Program-made: the position numbers and the translations under genes | Notes under the pieces: model-generated | Seen by the model: only the letters and a program-made list of their open reading frames with translations | The model's database searches: none | Told to the model about the DNA's origin: nothing | Assembly (NCBI GenBank): GCA_036941025.1 | Contig: JAYMNP010000001.1 | Span: 558,001 to 622,000 of the forward strand | Reading direction: 5' to 3' | From: Lachnospiraceae bacterium JLR.KK002 | Lineage (GTDB): Bacteria > Bacillota > Clostridia > Lachnospirales > Lachnospiraceae | DNA length: 64,000 bases | Part shown: one piece after another, positions 16,527-25,836 of the stretch | Position numbering within the stretch: the stretch's first letter is position 1 | Layout of the letters: each line of letters starts with the position of its first letter

Positions 16527-19500
16527 CTATTTTACAATTACTTTCATTTTGGCTTTTTTCCCGTTGAAAGTCTTTACCGTGATAATGGCAGTGCCTTTCT
16601 TCCGGGCGGTTATTTTACCGGTGGAGGAAACCGTCGCCACCGATTTCTTACTGGAAGAGTAGGTGAGTTTGTGGCTGGCAGTACCTTTGGGGAATTTTGC
16701 CTTTATCTGGAATTTCCATCCGGTTTTGATGGTTTTTGTGGTTGCATTCAGTTTCAGTTTATTCGGCTTCTTCTTAACGGAAATCTTTACCGTGGTCTGC
16801 GTTCCGTTGGAAGCGGTTATGGTGATTTTGGAGGAACCTGTCTTTCTGGCGCTGATTTTGCCTCCTGCGCTGACGGTGACATTTTTATTGGAGGCAGTAT
16901 AGCGGAGGGTTTTGTCAGAAGCATTTTCCGGAAGGACAGAGGCTTTCAGGCTGAAGGTCTCCCCTGCGCCCAGAGTCAGGTTCTTCACATTCACTTTGAT
17001 ATCGGTTACTGTCCGATTTCGCCGGATGGGAGCCGGAATCTGTCCGTCTTCCGGGTCGTCCGTATCCGTATCGGTTATAATGGGCTTCCGGTGTTCAGAA
17101 CCGGAGGAACCGCCGGAGGTTCCGGGATTGGAGGTTCCTGGTTTTGAAGTTCCGGGGTCTGAAGTTCCTGGTTTGTCACTTCCCGAATCCGGAGGGTTCT
17201 GCTGCCCGGTCAGGGAAACAGTGATTCCGCTTTCTGTCAGGACAAAGGAATTGTCCATCTCGTCCGTGACGGTAAATCTGCAGGATAAGGCGACGATTCC
17301 GGAGGTGCTCCGGAAAGCAGTTTCCAGTTCTTCCAGTGTCAGGGAGACCACATTGCGTCCCGGATTCAGGGTTTTCTGCCAGGAGATGTCTGCGGCTGCC
17401 TGGGTATCGTTTTCATCCTCAAAAAATTCTGCTGTAATTGTCACTGCTCTGTTGCCGGAAGTATTGGAAATTACTTCTGCGTCCAGCGTTCCGTTCAGTC
17501 TGTTGTTCTTATCACAGGTAATCTCTGTGTTCAGCTCTGAGGTTTTCAGCGGATTTTCATCGGAGGCGGCAATGAAAGAACTGTTTAATTCGCCGTTCTG
17601 CAGGGTGATTTCCTGACCGTCCAGAACGATGGAATCCTGTCCCTGCGCCTGTATGGAAAGTCCGTTATTTTCTTCCAGGGTGATGATGGCGTTGCTGCTG
17701 TCCAGTTCCAACGTCCGCTCCATACCCAGAGCATTAACCAGTGTGAAAGCAGCAGTTTCCCCGGTCTGGGAATCTGATTTGAGCTCCATGACAAGATTCT
17801 CGCCGGGTGTTCCGGTTTCGGTTATCTCAAGGGCTGCATTTTCATCGGTAGAACTGATTTCTGCAAAAAAGTCTGACGTACCTGTATAGAAGGTAACGGA
17901 ATCGGGACTGGCAGTTTCTGTCTGTCCTTCCGGTACGTCTGCGGCAAGCCGGTAATTCCCCTCCGGCAGAACAAAGCTGCGAATGCCGGAGAAAGTGTCG
18001 TCTTCCCCGTCAGACAGAGGCTTCTGCTCATAGGCTCCTTCGATTTCACTGATATCTCTGCCTGCGGTATCCGTTACCATTCCATGCTCTTTGTCGATGG
18101 ACAGATACAGGGATTTGTCTTCTTCGCTGTAGGCTGTCACACCGTCCAGAGAGGCGTCAAGGGCGCTGTAGGGCACGTAGGAGGCAGATTTGTAGCCGCA
18201 GTAGGAAATACTCCTGAGGTCTTTGCCGATGGTCAGGGTGCTGAACCCGGAGGTGTTATTGGGGTCGTATACCTGTACCTGAAAATCTCCGGTATCGGTC
18301 TGCTCCACGGAAACAGGAATTACCGCGTGGCCGCCGTACATGGAATAGAGCAGCATGACGATGGGTTCCGCTTCCGAATCAACCCGAAGTCCGCCAGCCC
18401 GCTCAAATTCTTCAATTTTCTGCACCAGTTCCCGGTAATTGTTCATGTTTTTCCCAATGCTGCCTCTGTATCCCGCAATCACAGGATGGAACTGAGAAAT
18501 CTGGCAGGTCTCAATTAATTTTGTCAGAGGGGTGTTTTTATCTCCGGGAGCTCTGACCCCATAGAGGGTACCGGTGGAAGAACCGAAGTCGGACACCGGG
18601 AATTCTTCCGGATTTTCGTAAAATTCCAGTGTGCTTCCGGCCATACCGTAGCAGGAACCGCCCCATCCGCTGTCTGTGATATAGTAGTAGGTGCCCAGAG
18701 AAATACTGCTCAGTGTCTCCACAAACCGCTGTTTCGGAAACCGGTAATCGGCCGGATATCCGAAGGAGGAGGCGGTATTGAGGAAAGAGTAGTGATCCTG
18801 CCTTTCCGTGTAGAATCTGTCCTGACCCAGCAGGGGAATGCTGTTCCAGCTTCCGTTCAGACTGTTCCAGCCGGTCTGAACGTTTCGATAGCAGAGCCTG
18901 AGAGCGCTGTGGCAGCCGGTAAAACTGTCTGCAGCCCAGTCAGCAGGAACTTCCCCGTAGAAATAGGCTTTTTCCAGTGCGGTATTTCCGGCAAAGGCCT
19001 GAGTTCCGATGGCGGTGACGCCGGCCGGGATATTGACAGAACGCAGGCTGGTACAGCCTTTCAGGGCCCGGTTTCGGATTGCGGATACCTGTTCCGGAAT
19101 CAGAATGGTGGTCAGGCCGCTGCAGTCTGCAAATACATCTTCTTCCAGCCGGGTCAGGCAGGCGCCCAGAGTCACAAAGGGAATGGAGCTGCATCCCTGG
19201 AAGGCCCCTGTCCCCAGGGAAGAAACTTTTTCCAGTGTCAGACTTCCTGCAATAGAAGAATTATTCCGGAAAGCCCCTGTGCCGATGGTGTCGGCGGCAG
19301 ATATATCCGGGAATTTCATGGCGGTACAGTCTGCAAAGGCATAGTCTCCAATTCGGTTCAGGCTGGTGCCCGCTTCCAGACGAAGCAGGCTGCCGGCTCC
19401 GATAAAGCTGTAATTTCCAATGGCAGTAATGTTATCTGCCTCAATGGTCTGGATGGAATCCATATAAGTATCCCACAGAGGCGGGGCTGCTTCCGTAAAG

Positions 19501-21200
19501 TCCGGAACAGGGCCTGTACCGGTAAAAACAAGGCTTCCGTCACTGGCGCTGTAAGTCCAGGTTACGCTGCCGTAGCTGCCTCCTTCCAGAGTATCGTTCT
19601 CCGGGTCCCATATGGCGAAGGTAAATCCTTTCCAGAATCCGGGATTCCAGTCCCATTTAGTGGAATCCGCTGTTTTATAGAGAATCAGGTTTTCAGAATT
19701 TTTGGTTATACTGACCGCACTTAACCGGTCTGAGGGAGCATTTCCTGCAAAATATATGGATTTCAGATTCTTATTAAAAGAAAAGCAGCATTCTGTCAGG
19801 GTTTCCAGTGTTCCGGGCAAATACAGCTTTTCCAGTGAATCCGCATAGTTTACAGCATATGGTTTCGGTGTGGTTACCTGGTCCGGGAGATGGTACTCTG
19901 TATCTGGTTTCATAGGGGCATAGTAATAGAAAACAGTATGGTCTTTGCTGTAAATTACGTTATCCAGCGCTTCCAGATGGGGATTTTCGGAAGATACCGT
20001 GACGGTTTCTACCTTCTTACTGGATTTGAAAGGGGCGTCCAGTTCCCGGACTCCTTTGCCAATGTGAACAGTGGTCAGGGCAAGGCAGCTGGAGAATACT
20101 TCTTCACCCAATGTTTCCACGCTGTCGGGAATGACCACTTCCTGAATTTTTTCACAGCCCAGAAAACCACCTTTGTTGATGCTTTTAAGGCTATCCGGGA
20201 ACAGCAGGCTTTCCAGATTATAACAATGGGCAAATGCCATCTGTCCGATTTCCGTAAGGGTATCCGGCAGTGTCAGGGAAGTAATTTTATTTGCTGTAAA
20301 AAATGTATAGGCGTCAATCAGTTCGGTTCCCTCTGCAAGGGTGACGGAAGAAACCGGATTTAATGTGGCATAGGCAAGCGCCCGCCAGAGGGTACCGTCT
20401 TCTCTTTTTTCATAAAGGATCTTATCCTGTACCTGGAAATGAGTATTGCCGGCATCCACCTGAATATTGTTCAGGTATGTGGCGGAAAAAGCCCCGGCTC
20501 CAATGGAGGATACATTCTGAGGGATGGTAATACTGTTCAGCTTTGTCATGCTGAAAGCGTCTGTGTTTATGGCAGTCAGGCTGTCCGGCAGGGTAACGGA
20601 TGCCAGGTTCTGGCAACCGGCAAAAGCGCCCTCTCCGATCGTAGTCAGCCCTTCCGGCAGGGAGACAGCTGTAAGGGATTTCAGACCGTAAAAAGCATTT
20701 TGCCCAATGGTTTCCAGTCCTGCGCCGCAGGTGACAGTCTGCAGGGAAATATCCTCATCGAAAGCCAGAGTACCAATGGAGGTAATGCTGTCCGGCAGTT
20801 CAATGGATGTCAGGCTGCAGAGGTTTGCCAGTCCATAGCGGCAGATACCGGTGATACCCTCGCTGATGGAAACGGAGGTAATCACTTCCCGGTAGCCGTA
20901 CCAGGGGCTTGTGGTACGGTCGAACAGGCTCTCGTTCATCTCTCCGGTTCCTTCCAGAATCAGTGTGTAGCAGGTTGGGGAAGCGGATGTGTCCCCATCC
21001 GGGTATAAAGTTCCATTTTCGTCTACTTCCAGTTTCCATCTGATGTCGGTTCCGCATTCACCGGAAGTCTCTCCTGTTGGCGGTTCCAGCGCTGCCTGTA
21101 CGTCTGTGAGCCCGTCAGGGCTGAAAGATGCGGGAAAGAATAAATCCAGCACAAGTACAAACGTCAGCAGAAGGCTGATGATTTTTACTGTTCTTTTCAT
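16527..21200 (-). CDS. BspA-like leucine-rich-repeat surface protein with embedded cysteine-peptidase-like domain and Ig-like repeats
   Basis: 1557 residues with GAAGGAG before the ATG. A signal peptide covers about residues 1-36. Treponema/BspA-type leucine-rich repeats (LPDSLTSIGxxAF pattern) fill about 85-435 and, after a spacer, about 590-775. A different domain follows, about 810-1010, with Cys850 in a GGSCYGMA motif, His958 in GGHAVIPV and Asp979/Asn981 in VYDPNN, the order expected of a papain-like peptidase. Then come beta-rich segments, a Pro/Gly/Ser/Thr spacer (about 1345-1380) and two BIG2-type Ig-like domains to the end. No LPXTG motif or transmembrane anchor is visible. The protein is probably secreted or held at the surface by its basic C-terminal domains. 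Adhesion is the usual inference for BspA repeats; peptidase activity is inferred from motifs only. Confidence 0.88.
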   Translation of the reverse strand: MKRTVKIISLLLTFVLVLDLFFPASFSPDGLTDVQAALEPPTGETSGECGTDIRWKLEVDENGTLYPDGDTSASPTCYTLILEGTGEMNESLFDRTTSPWYGYREVITSVSISEGITGICRYGLANLCSLTSIELPDSITSIGTLAFDEDISLQTVTCGAGLETIGQNAFYGLKSLTAVSLPEGLTTIGEGAFAGCQNLASVTLPDSLTAINTDAFSMTKLNSITIPQNVSSIGAGAFSATYLNNIQVDAGNTHFQVQDKILYEKREDGTLWRALAYATLNPVSSVTLAEGTELIDAYTFFTANKITSLTLPDTLTEIGQMAFAHCYNLESLLFPDSLKSINKGGFLGCEKIQEVVIPDSVETLGEEVFSSCLALTTVHIGKGVRELDAPFKSSKKVETVTVSSENPHLEALDNVIYSKDHTVFYYYAPMKPDTEYHLPDQVTTPKPYAVNYADSLEKLYLPGTLETLTECCFSFNKNLKSIYFAGNAPSDRLSAVSITKNSENLILYKTADSTKWDWNPGFWKGFTFAIWDPENDTLEGGSYGSVTWTYSASDGSLVFTGTGPVPDFTEAAPPLWDTYMDSIQTIEADNITAIGNYSFIGAGSLLRLEAGTSLNRIGDYAFADCTAMKFPDISAADTIGTGAFRNNSSIAGSLTLEKVSSLGTGAFQGCSSIPFVTLGACLTRLEEDVFADCSGLTTILIPEQVSAIRNRALKGCTSLRSVNIPAGVTAIGTQAFAGNTALEKAYFYGEVPADWAADSFTGCHSALRLCYRNVQTGWNSLNGSWNSIPLLGQDRFYTERQDHYSFLNTASSFGYPADYRFPKQRFVETLSSISLGTYYYITDSGWGGSCYGMAGSTLEFYENPEEFPVSDFGSSTGTLYGVRAPGDKNTPLTKLIETCQISQFHPVIAGYRGSIGKNMNNYRELVQKIEEFERAGGLRVDSEAEPIVMLLYSMYGGHAVIPVSVEQTDTGDFQVQVYDPNNTSGFSTLTIGKDLRSISYCGYKSASYVPYSALDASLDGVTAYSEEDKSLYLSIDKEHGMVTDTAGRDISEIEGAYEQKPLSDGEDDTFSGIRSFVLPEGNYRLAADVPEGQTETASPDSVTFYTGTSDFFAEISSTDENAALEITETGTPGENLVMELKSDSQTGETAAFTLVNALGMERTLELDSSNAIITLEENNGLSIQAQGQDSIVLDGQEITLQNGELNSSFIAASDENPLKTSELNTEITCDKNNRLNGTLDAEVISNTSGNRAVTITAEFFEDENDTQAAADISWQKTLNPGRNVVSLTLEELETAFRSTSGIVALSCRFTVTDEMDNSFVLTESGITVSLTGQQNPPDSGSDKPGTSDPGTSKPGTSNPGTSGGSSGSEHRKPIITDTDTDDPEDGQIPAPIRRNRTVTDIKVNVKNLTLGAGETFSLKASVLPENASDKTLRYTASNKNVTVSAGGKISARKTGSSKITITASNGTQTTVKISVKKKPNKLKLNATTKTIKTGWKFQIKAKFPKGTASHKLTYSSSKKSVATVSSTGKITARKKGTAIITVKTFNGKKAKMKVIVK

Positions 21201-21484
21201 AAAAACACTCCTTCTTTCCTGTTATATCAGATTTGTCATATTCCGTAGCTGTTACTTCAGATTATACCGGGATTTCCGGGATTTGGCAAGGAAATGACGG
21301 AGAATAAAAAGAGATTTTGCACTGGTGACAGGAAACATTCCGCTAAAATGAAATAACGCCGGGAACAGAAATAAAAGGAGTTCGGAACTTACATAATCCG
21401 GCAGTTTTCCAGGTTATATCAGGACTGCCATTTTATGTATCCGGTTTTGTGCTGAAAAAAGTACAAATTTATCGAAAAAAGATG
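21201..21484. other. Divergent intergenic region upstream of the BspA-like and rnf genes
   Basis: AT-rich spacer between divergent units. Apart from the ribosome site of the minus-strand gene (GAAGGAG, 21207-21213 on the complement) I see no convincing promoter for the surface protein and no open frame. Confidence 0.4.
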
Positions 21485-21512
21485 TGTTATGAAATATAAA
21501 ATGTGCTATAAT
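21485..21512 (+). promoter_or_regulatory. Extended -10 promoter of the rnf operon
   Basis: TATAAT at 21507-21512 is preceded by TG one base upstream (an extended -10); the -35 is weak (TGTTAT, 21485-21490, 16-bp spacer). This predicts a leader of about 155 nt before rnfC. Confidence 0.65.
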
Positions 21513-21571
21513 CAAAGTTACTGACTTATGCCGCATTTCCAGGCATAAAATATATCATTTAAGATGGACAG

Positions 21572-21637
21572 CGTAACAGGGAAGGCAACGGAACTGTTAC
21601 GGACAGCGGCCCGTATTTCAGAAATCCGGGCGGCTGT
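21572..21637 (+). promoter_or_regulatory. Two-hairpin leader of the rnf operon
   Basis: CGTAACAG (21572-21579) pairs with CTGTTACG (21594-21601). Immediately after, 21603-21613 pairs with 21627-21637 (ACAGCgGCCCG with CGGGCgGCTGT), extended by ATTT/AAAT, giving a strong 35-nt hairpin. There is no following T run, so it is not a plain terminator. A riboswitch or a stability element is possible. Confidence 0.45.
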
Positions 21638-21672
21638 ACTTAAAATATTTTAAAGAAAGTGGGGCACGAAAA

Positions 21673-22992
21673 ATGGGTTTCATGACATTTAAGGGCGGCG
21701 TTCATCCGCACGATGGAAAAGAATTTTCCAAGGATAAGCCAATACGTGAGTTACTGCCCAAGGGTGAACTGGTATTTCCGGTATCTCAGCATATCGGAGC
21801 GCCGGCCAGTCCGGTGGTAGCTGTGGGCGATACGGTGCTGCGGGGACAGAAGATTGCGGAAGCCGGCGGTTTTGTATCCGCACCGGTGTATTCTTCCGTA
21901 TCCGGCACGGTGAAGGCAATCCAGCCGCGCAGAGGAGCAACAGGAGATATGGTGAATTCCATCATTATTGAAAATGACGGAGAAATGAAGGAAGTGGAAT
22001 ATTCTCCGGTGGAGGATATCACCGCTCTTTCCAAAGAGGAAATCATTGGAAAGGTGAAAGAAGCAGGCGTTGTGGGAATGGGCGGAGCCGGATTCCCCAC
22101 CCATGTAAAATTATCTCCCAAAGAGCCGGATAAAATCGAATATATTATTGCCAACTGCGCAGAGTGCGAGCCTTATCTGACTGCGGACTACCGGCGTATG
22201 CTGGAGAATCCTGAAGAACTGATTGCGGGAATGCGCATTGTGCTGCAGCTGTTCGACCATGCGAAGGGCCTGTTCGGCATTGAGGACAACAAACCGGACT
22301 GCATTGCGAAAATGCAGGAGCTTACGAAGGATGAACCGCGGATGGAAGTCTGTCCGCTGAAGACAAAATACCCTCAGGGCGGCGAGCGCCAGCTTATTTA
22401 CGCTACCACCCATCGGGAAATCAATTCCACCATGCTTCCCGCAGACGCCGGATGTATTGTGGACAATGTGGAGACGCTGATTTCCATTTATAAGGCGGTA
22501 AAACTGGGCAAACCTGTGATGAACCGTATTTTTACGGTAACGGGAGATGCTGTGGCAGAACCGGGCAACTTTGATATCTGCCTGGGCATGAGCTACGGGG
22601 AAGTGCTGGAAGCGGCAGGAGGATTTAAGGTGCAGCCTGAGAAGATTATTTCCGGCGGCCCCATGATGGGATTCTCCATGTTCGGACTGGACATTCCCAC
22701 TACCAAGACGTCTTCCTCCCTGCTCTGTCTTGCAAAAGACGATGTGGCAGCCAGCGAAACTACCGCATGTATCAACTGCGGCCGCTGCGTATCTGCCTGC
22801 CCGGAACAGATTATTCCCACCAGGCTGGCGAAAATGGCAGGCCACGGGGATATGGCAGGTTTTGAGAAATGGAACGGGATGGAATGTATTGAATGCGGAA
22901 GCTGCAGTTACATCTGCCCGGCCAAAATACCTCTGGCCCAGTCCATTCGTACCATGAAAAAACAGATTCTTGCAGAGAGAAGAAAAAAATAG
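21673..22992 (+). CDS. rnfC: Rnf complex subunit C
   Basis: 439 residues; the peripheral NADH/NAD+-side subunit of the ion-pumping ferredoxin:NAD+ oxidoreductase. An N-terminal barrel-sandwich segment is followed by a NuoF-like nucleotide/FMN-binding region with GxGGAGFPTHVK near residue 139 and ANCAECEPYLTADY near residue 159. Two C-terminal [4Fe-4S] motifs are complete: CINCGRCVSACP near residue 366 and CIECGSCSYICP near residue 405. First gene of rnfCDGEAB. Confidence 0.95.
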   Translation: MGFMTFKGGVHPHDGKEFSKDKPIRELLPKGELVFPVSQHIGAPASPVVAVGDTVLRGQKIAEAGGFVSAPVYSSVSGTVKAIQPRRGATGDMVNSIIIENDGEMKEVEYSPVEDITALSKEEIIGKVKEAGVVGMGGAGFPTHVKLSPKEPDKIEYIIANCAECEPYLTADYRRMLENPEELIAGMRIVLQLFDHAKGLFGIEDNKPDCIAKMQELTKDEPRMEVCPLKTKYPQGGERQLIYATTHREINSTMLPADAGCIVDNVETLISIYKAVKLGKPVMNRIFTVTGDAVAEPGNFDICLGMSYGEVLEAAGGFKVQPEKIISGGPMMGFSMFGLDIPTTKTSSSLLCLAKDDVAASETTACINCGRCVSACPEQIIPTRLAKMAGHGDMAGFEKWNGMECIECGSCSYICPAKIPLAQSIRTMKKQILAERRKK

Positions 22993-23008
22993 AAAGAGGT
23001 GTCTTATT

Positions 23009-23950
23009 GTGAGTGATTTGTATAACGTATCATCCTCATCCCACATCCGTGCCAAAGATACATCCGCAAAAATTATGCTTTATGTGGCGATTGCACTGCT
23101 GCCGGCCAGCCTGTTTGGCATCTGGAATTTTGGGCTCAGAGCTCTGATACTGATTTTAGTATGTGTTGCAACCTGCGTGGCTTCAGAATGGATTTTTGAG
23201 AAGCTGATACATAAAAAGAGTACCATCAACGATTTCAGCGCTGTGGTAACAGGCCTTCTGCTGGCATTGAACCTGCCTCACACCTTACCTGTCTGGCAGG
23301 CGGTTCTGGGCAGCGTATTTGCCATTGTTATAGTAAAAATGCTGTTCGGCGGTCTGGGTCAGAACTTTATGAATCCGGCTCTGGGAGCCAGATGTTTCCT
23401 GCTGGTATCCTTTGCGGGAACCATGACCAGCTTTACTTATGACGGCGTAACCGGAGCTACCCCGCTGGCTCTGTTAAAGAACGGGGAAACCGTGGATACC
23501 ATGAAAATGCTGCTGGGAACCACAGCGGGGACTATCGGTGAGACAAGTGTAATTGCTGTTTTGCTGGGAGCAATTTTCCTGATTCTGATGGGTGTAATTG
23601 ATCTGACAATCCCGGCAAGTTATATTCTTTCGTTCGGCGTTTTTGTATTGCTGTTCGGCGGCCATGGATTTGATATGACTTATCTGACAGCCCATCTCTG
23701 CGGCGGCGGTCTGATGCTGGGTGCATTTTTCATGGCTACGGATTATGTAACTTCCCCCATTACCCCCATGGGAAGGGTGGTATACGGAATTGTCCTTGGA
23801 ATTCTGACAGGATTGTTCCGTCTGTTCGGAGCCAATGCGGAGGGCGTTTCCTTTGCCATTATTCTGGGCAACCTTCTGGTGCCGATTATTGAGAAATTTA
23901 CCATTCCAAGGGCATTTGGTCAGAAAAAGGAGGTAAAACAGCATGAATAA
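23009..23950 (+). CDS. rnfD: Rnf complex subunit D
   Basis: 313 residues from the GTG at 23009, chosen because it follows AGAGGTG and because upstream in-frame starts lie inside rnfC. Polytopic membrane subunit. The segment GVTGATPLALL contains the threonine position that carries covalent FMN in this family. Several transmembrane helices with conserved Gly/Asn segments (FMNPALGAR) are present. It overlaps rnfG by 8 bp. Confidence 0.94.
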   Translation: MSDLYNVSSSSHIRAKDTSAKIMLYVAIALLPASLFGIWNFGLRALILILVCVATCVASEWIFEKLIHKKSTINDFSAVVTGLLLALNLPHTLPVWQAVLGSVFAIVIVKMLFGGLGQNFMNPALGARCFLLVSFAGTMTSFTYDGVTGATPLALLKNGETVDTMKMLLGTTAGTIGETSVIAVLLGAIFLILMGVIDLTIPASYILSFGVFVLLFGGHGFDMTYLTAHLCGGGLMLGAFFMATDYVTSPITPMGRVVYGIVLGILTGLFRLFGANAEGVSFAIILGNLLVPIIEKFTIPRAFGQKKEVKQHE

Positions 23951-24554
23951 GAAGATTGTACATGACGCGTTGATTTTAACCGCCTTTACCCTGGTACTGG
24001 GATTTTTGCTGGGCGTGGTCTATGATATAACGAAAGAGCCCATTGCGGCAGCCGAGAAAGCAGCGCTGGATGAAGCCTATAAAGTAGTGTTCGCAGACGC
24101 GGAGACCTTTGAAGAAGATGAAACCTTTGATATGGCCGAAGCTGCAAAACTGCTGGGAGAAAGTGAATTTTCCAAAGATGAGATTACAGCAGTGAACAAA
24201 GCTCTGGACGGTTCCGGAAATGTGCTGGGATATGTAATCAATGTAACTTCCCATGAAGGAAGCCAGGCGGATATTTCTTTTTCCGTGGGTATTCAGAGCG
24301 ACGGAACTCTGAACGGATATTCTATTACATCCATCAGTGAGACGCCGGGCCTTGGAGTACTTGTACAGGAAGAACCTTTTTATTCCCAGTTTGAGGGAAA
24401 GACAGAAGAGACTTATACGGTGGTAAAGACAGCTCCGGCCTCTGACAGTGAGATTCAGGCGGTAACCGGCGCAACCATTTCTTCCAGAGCAGTCACCAAC
24501 GGCGTGAACGCATGTCTGTTGTATTTCAGAAGTGCTTTGCAGGGAGGTAACTAA
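23943..24554 (+). CDS. rnfG: Rnf complex subunit G
   Basis: 203 residues. One N-terminal transmembrane helix (about 8-28) and an extracytoplasmic FMN-binding domain. The covalent FMN site reads VTGATISS near residue 178; a serine stands where most homologues have threonine at the last position of the SGATxT-type motif, though Ser is also chemically possible. Ends three bases before rnfE. Confidence 0.94.
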   Translation: MNKKIVHDALILTAFTLVLGFLLGVVYDITKEPIAAAEKAALDEAYKVVFADAETFEEDETFDMAEAAKLLGESEFSKDEITAVNKALDGSGNVLGYVINVTSHEGSQADISFSVGIQSDGTLNGYSITSISETPGLGVLVQEEPFYSQFEGKTEETYTVVKTAPASDSEIQAVTGATISSRAVTNGVNACLLYFRSALQGGN

Positions 24555-24556
24555 GT

Positions 24557-25246
24557 ATGAATAAATATGTAGAACGTTTGTATAACGGTATTATTAAGGA
24601 AAATCCTACCTTTGTGCTGATGCTGGGCATGTGTCCCACATTGGCGGTAACATCTTCCGCAGTCAACGGAATCGGTATGGGCCTTTCCACCACAGTGGTG
24701 CTTGTTATGTCCAACCTGCTGATTTCCATGTTCCGTAAAGTAATTCCCAACGGAGTGCGTATGCCGGCCTATATTGTGGTGGTAGCTTCTCTGGTTACCA
24801 TCGTACAGTTTATCATGCAGGCCTATACGCCGGCCCTTTCCGCATCTCTGGGCGTGTATATTCCTCTGATTGTGGTAAACTGTATCATCCTGGGAAGAGC
24901 GGAAAGCTACGCTTCCAAAAATCCCATTGCGCCTTCCATTTTTGACGGACTTGGCATGGGCCTTGGATTTACCATCGGCCTGACCTGTATCGGATTAATC
25001 CGCCAGATTCTGGGTGCAAGCCTTGGAATTACCGTATTTATTATGGCTCCCGGCGCATTTCTGGTGCTGGCGTTCCTGGTTGCCGGCATGAATGTGGTCC
25101 GTGACAAAATGGAAAAGAAAGGCAAACCGCTGGCAGCTCCGTCCGGCTGTATGACCGGAGACTGCGCAAGCTGTTCCCAGTCAGCCATGTGTACCGGAAA
25201 ATTGCCGGATGCGGCAAAGAAATCAGCAGAACAGGAGGCGAAATAA
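24557..25246 (+). CDS. rnfE: Rnf complex subunit E, cysteine-rich tail
   Basis: 229 residues; integral membrane subunit with six helices, paired with RnfA around a membrane iron-sulfur centre. The family core ends near residue 192. The C-terminus then has a soluble tail with the pattern C-x4-C-x2-C-x5-C (about residues 197-211), which is not part of the minimal RnfE of proteobacteria. The gene has a GGGAGG ribosome site and is followed by rnfA after three bases. Confidence 0.93.
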   Translation: MNKYVERLYNGIIKENPTFVLMLGMCPTLAVTSSAVNGIGMGLSTTVVLVMSNLLISMFRKVIPNGVRMPAYIVVVASLVTIVQFIMQAYTPALSASLGVYIPLIVVNCIILGRAESYASKNPIAPSIFDGLGMGLGFTIGLTCIGLIRQILGASLGITVFIMAPGAFLVLAFLVAGMNVVRDKMEKKGKPLAAPSGCMTGDCASCSQSAMCTGKLPDAAKKSAEQEAK

Positions 25247-25249
25247 CAG

Positions 25250-25825
25250 ATGAAAGAATTATTGATTATAGCAATCGGCTCAGCCATTGTAAATAATGTA
25301 GTGTTAAGCCAGTTCCTTGGAATCTGTCCGTTCCTGGGTGTTTCCAGGAAGACGGAGACGGCAGCCGGAATGGGCGGCGCGGTTATCTTTGTTATTACGC
25401 TGGCCTCTTTTGTAACGGGACTGATTTATAAATTTATTTTGACGCCCTGTCATGTGGAATATCTGCAGACCATTGTATTTATTCTGGTCATTGCGTCACT
25501 GGTGCAGTTTGTGGAAATGTTCCTGAAGAAAAATATGCCTCCTCTGTATGAATCTCTGGGCGTGTTCCTTCCTCTGATTACTACCAACTGTGCGGTACTG
25601 GGTGTTGCCCTGAACAATGTAAGCAAAGGTTATGATTTACTGCAGGGCGTGGTAAACGGTCTTGCAACCTCCGTTGGATTCTTTATTGCCATTGTGATTA
25701 TGGCAGGTATCCGTGAGAAGATTGAATATAATGATATTCCCAGACGGTTTCAGGGAACGGCCATTGTGCTGATTACAGCCAGCTTAATGTCAATCGCCTT
25801 TATGGGATTCTCAGGAATGATTTAG
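25250..25825 (+). CDS. rnfA: Rnf complex subunit A
   Basis: 191 residues; six-helix membrane subunit homologous to RnfE and NqrE, inserted with opposite topology. The conserved N-terminal NNVVLSQFLGICPFLGV segment with its cluster-ligand cysteine (about Cys26) and the central TTNCAVLG segment (about Cys108) are both present; these two motifs hold the shared intramembrane [2Fe-2S] centre with RnfE. Length and motifs are fully typical. Confidence 0.95.
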   Translation: MKELLIIAIGSAIVNNVVLSQFLGICPFLGVSRKTETAAGMGGAVIFVITLASFVTGLIYKFILTPCHVEYLQTIVFILVIASLVQFVEMFLKKNMPPLYESLGVFLPLITTNCAVLGVALNNVSKGYDLLQGVVNGLATSVGFFIAIVIMAGIREKIEYNDIPRRFQGTAIVLITASLMSIAFMGFSGMI

Positions 25826-25836
25826 GAGGGAAAGAA

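Noticed and set aside
18792..19724. 310-codon plus-strand frame inside the BspA-like gene
   Set aside because: Mirror of the leucine-rich repeats; Gly/Gln-rich and without start signals.
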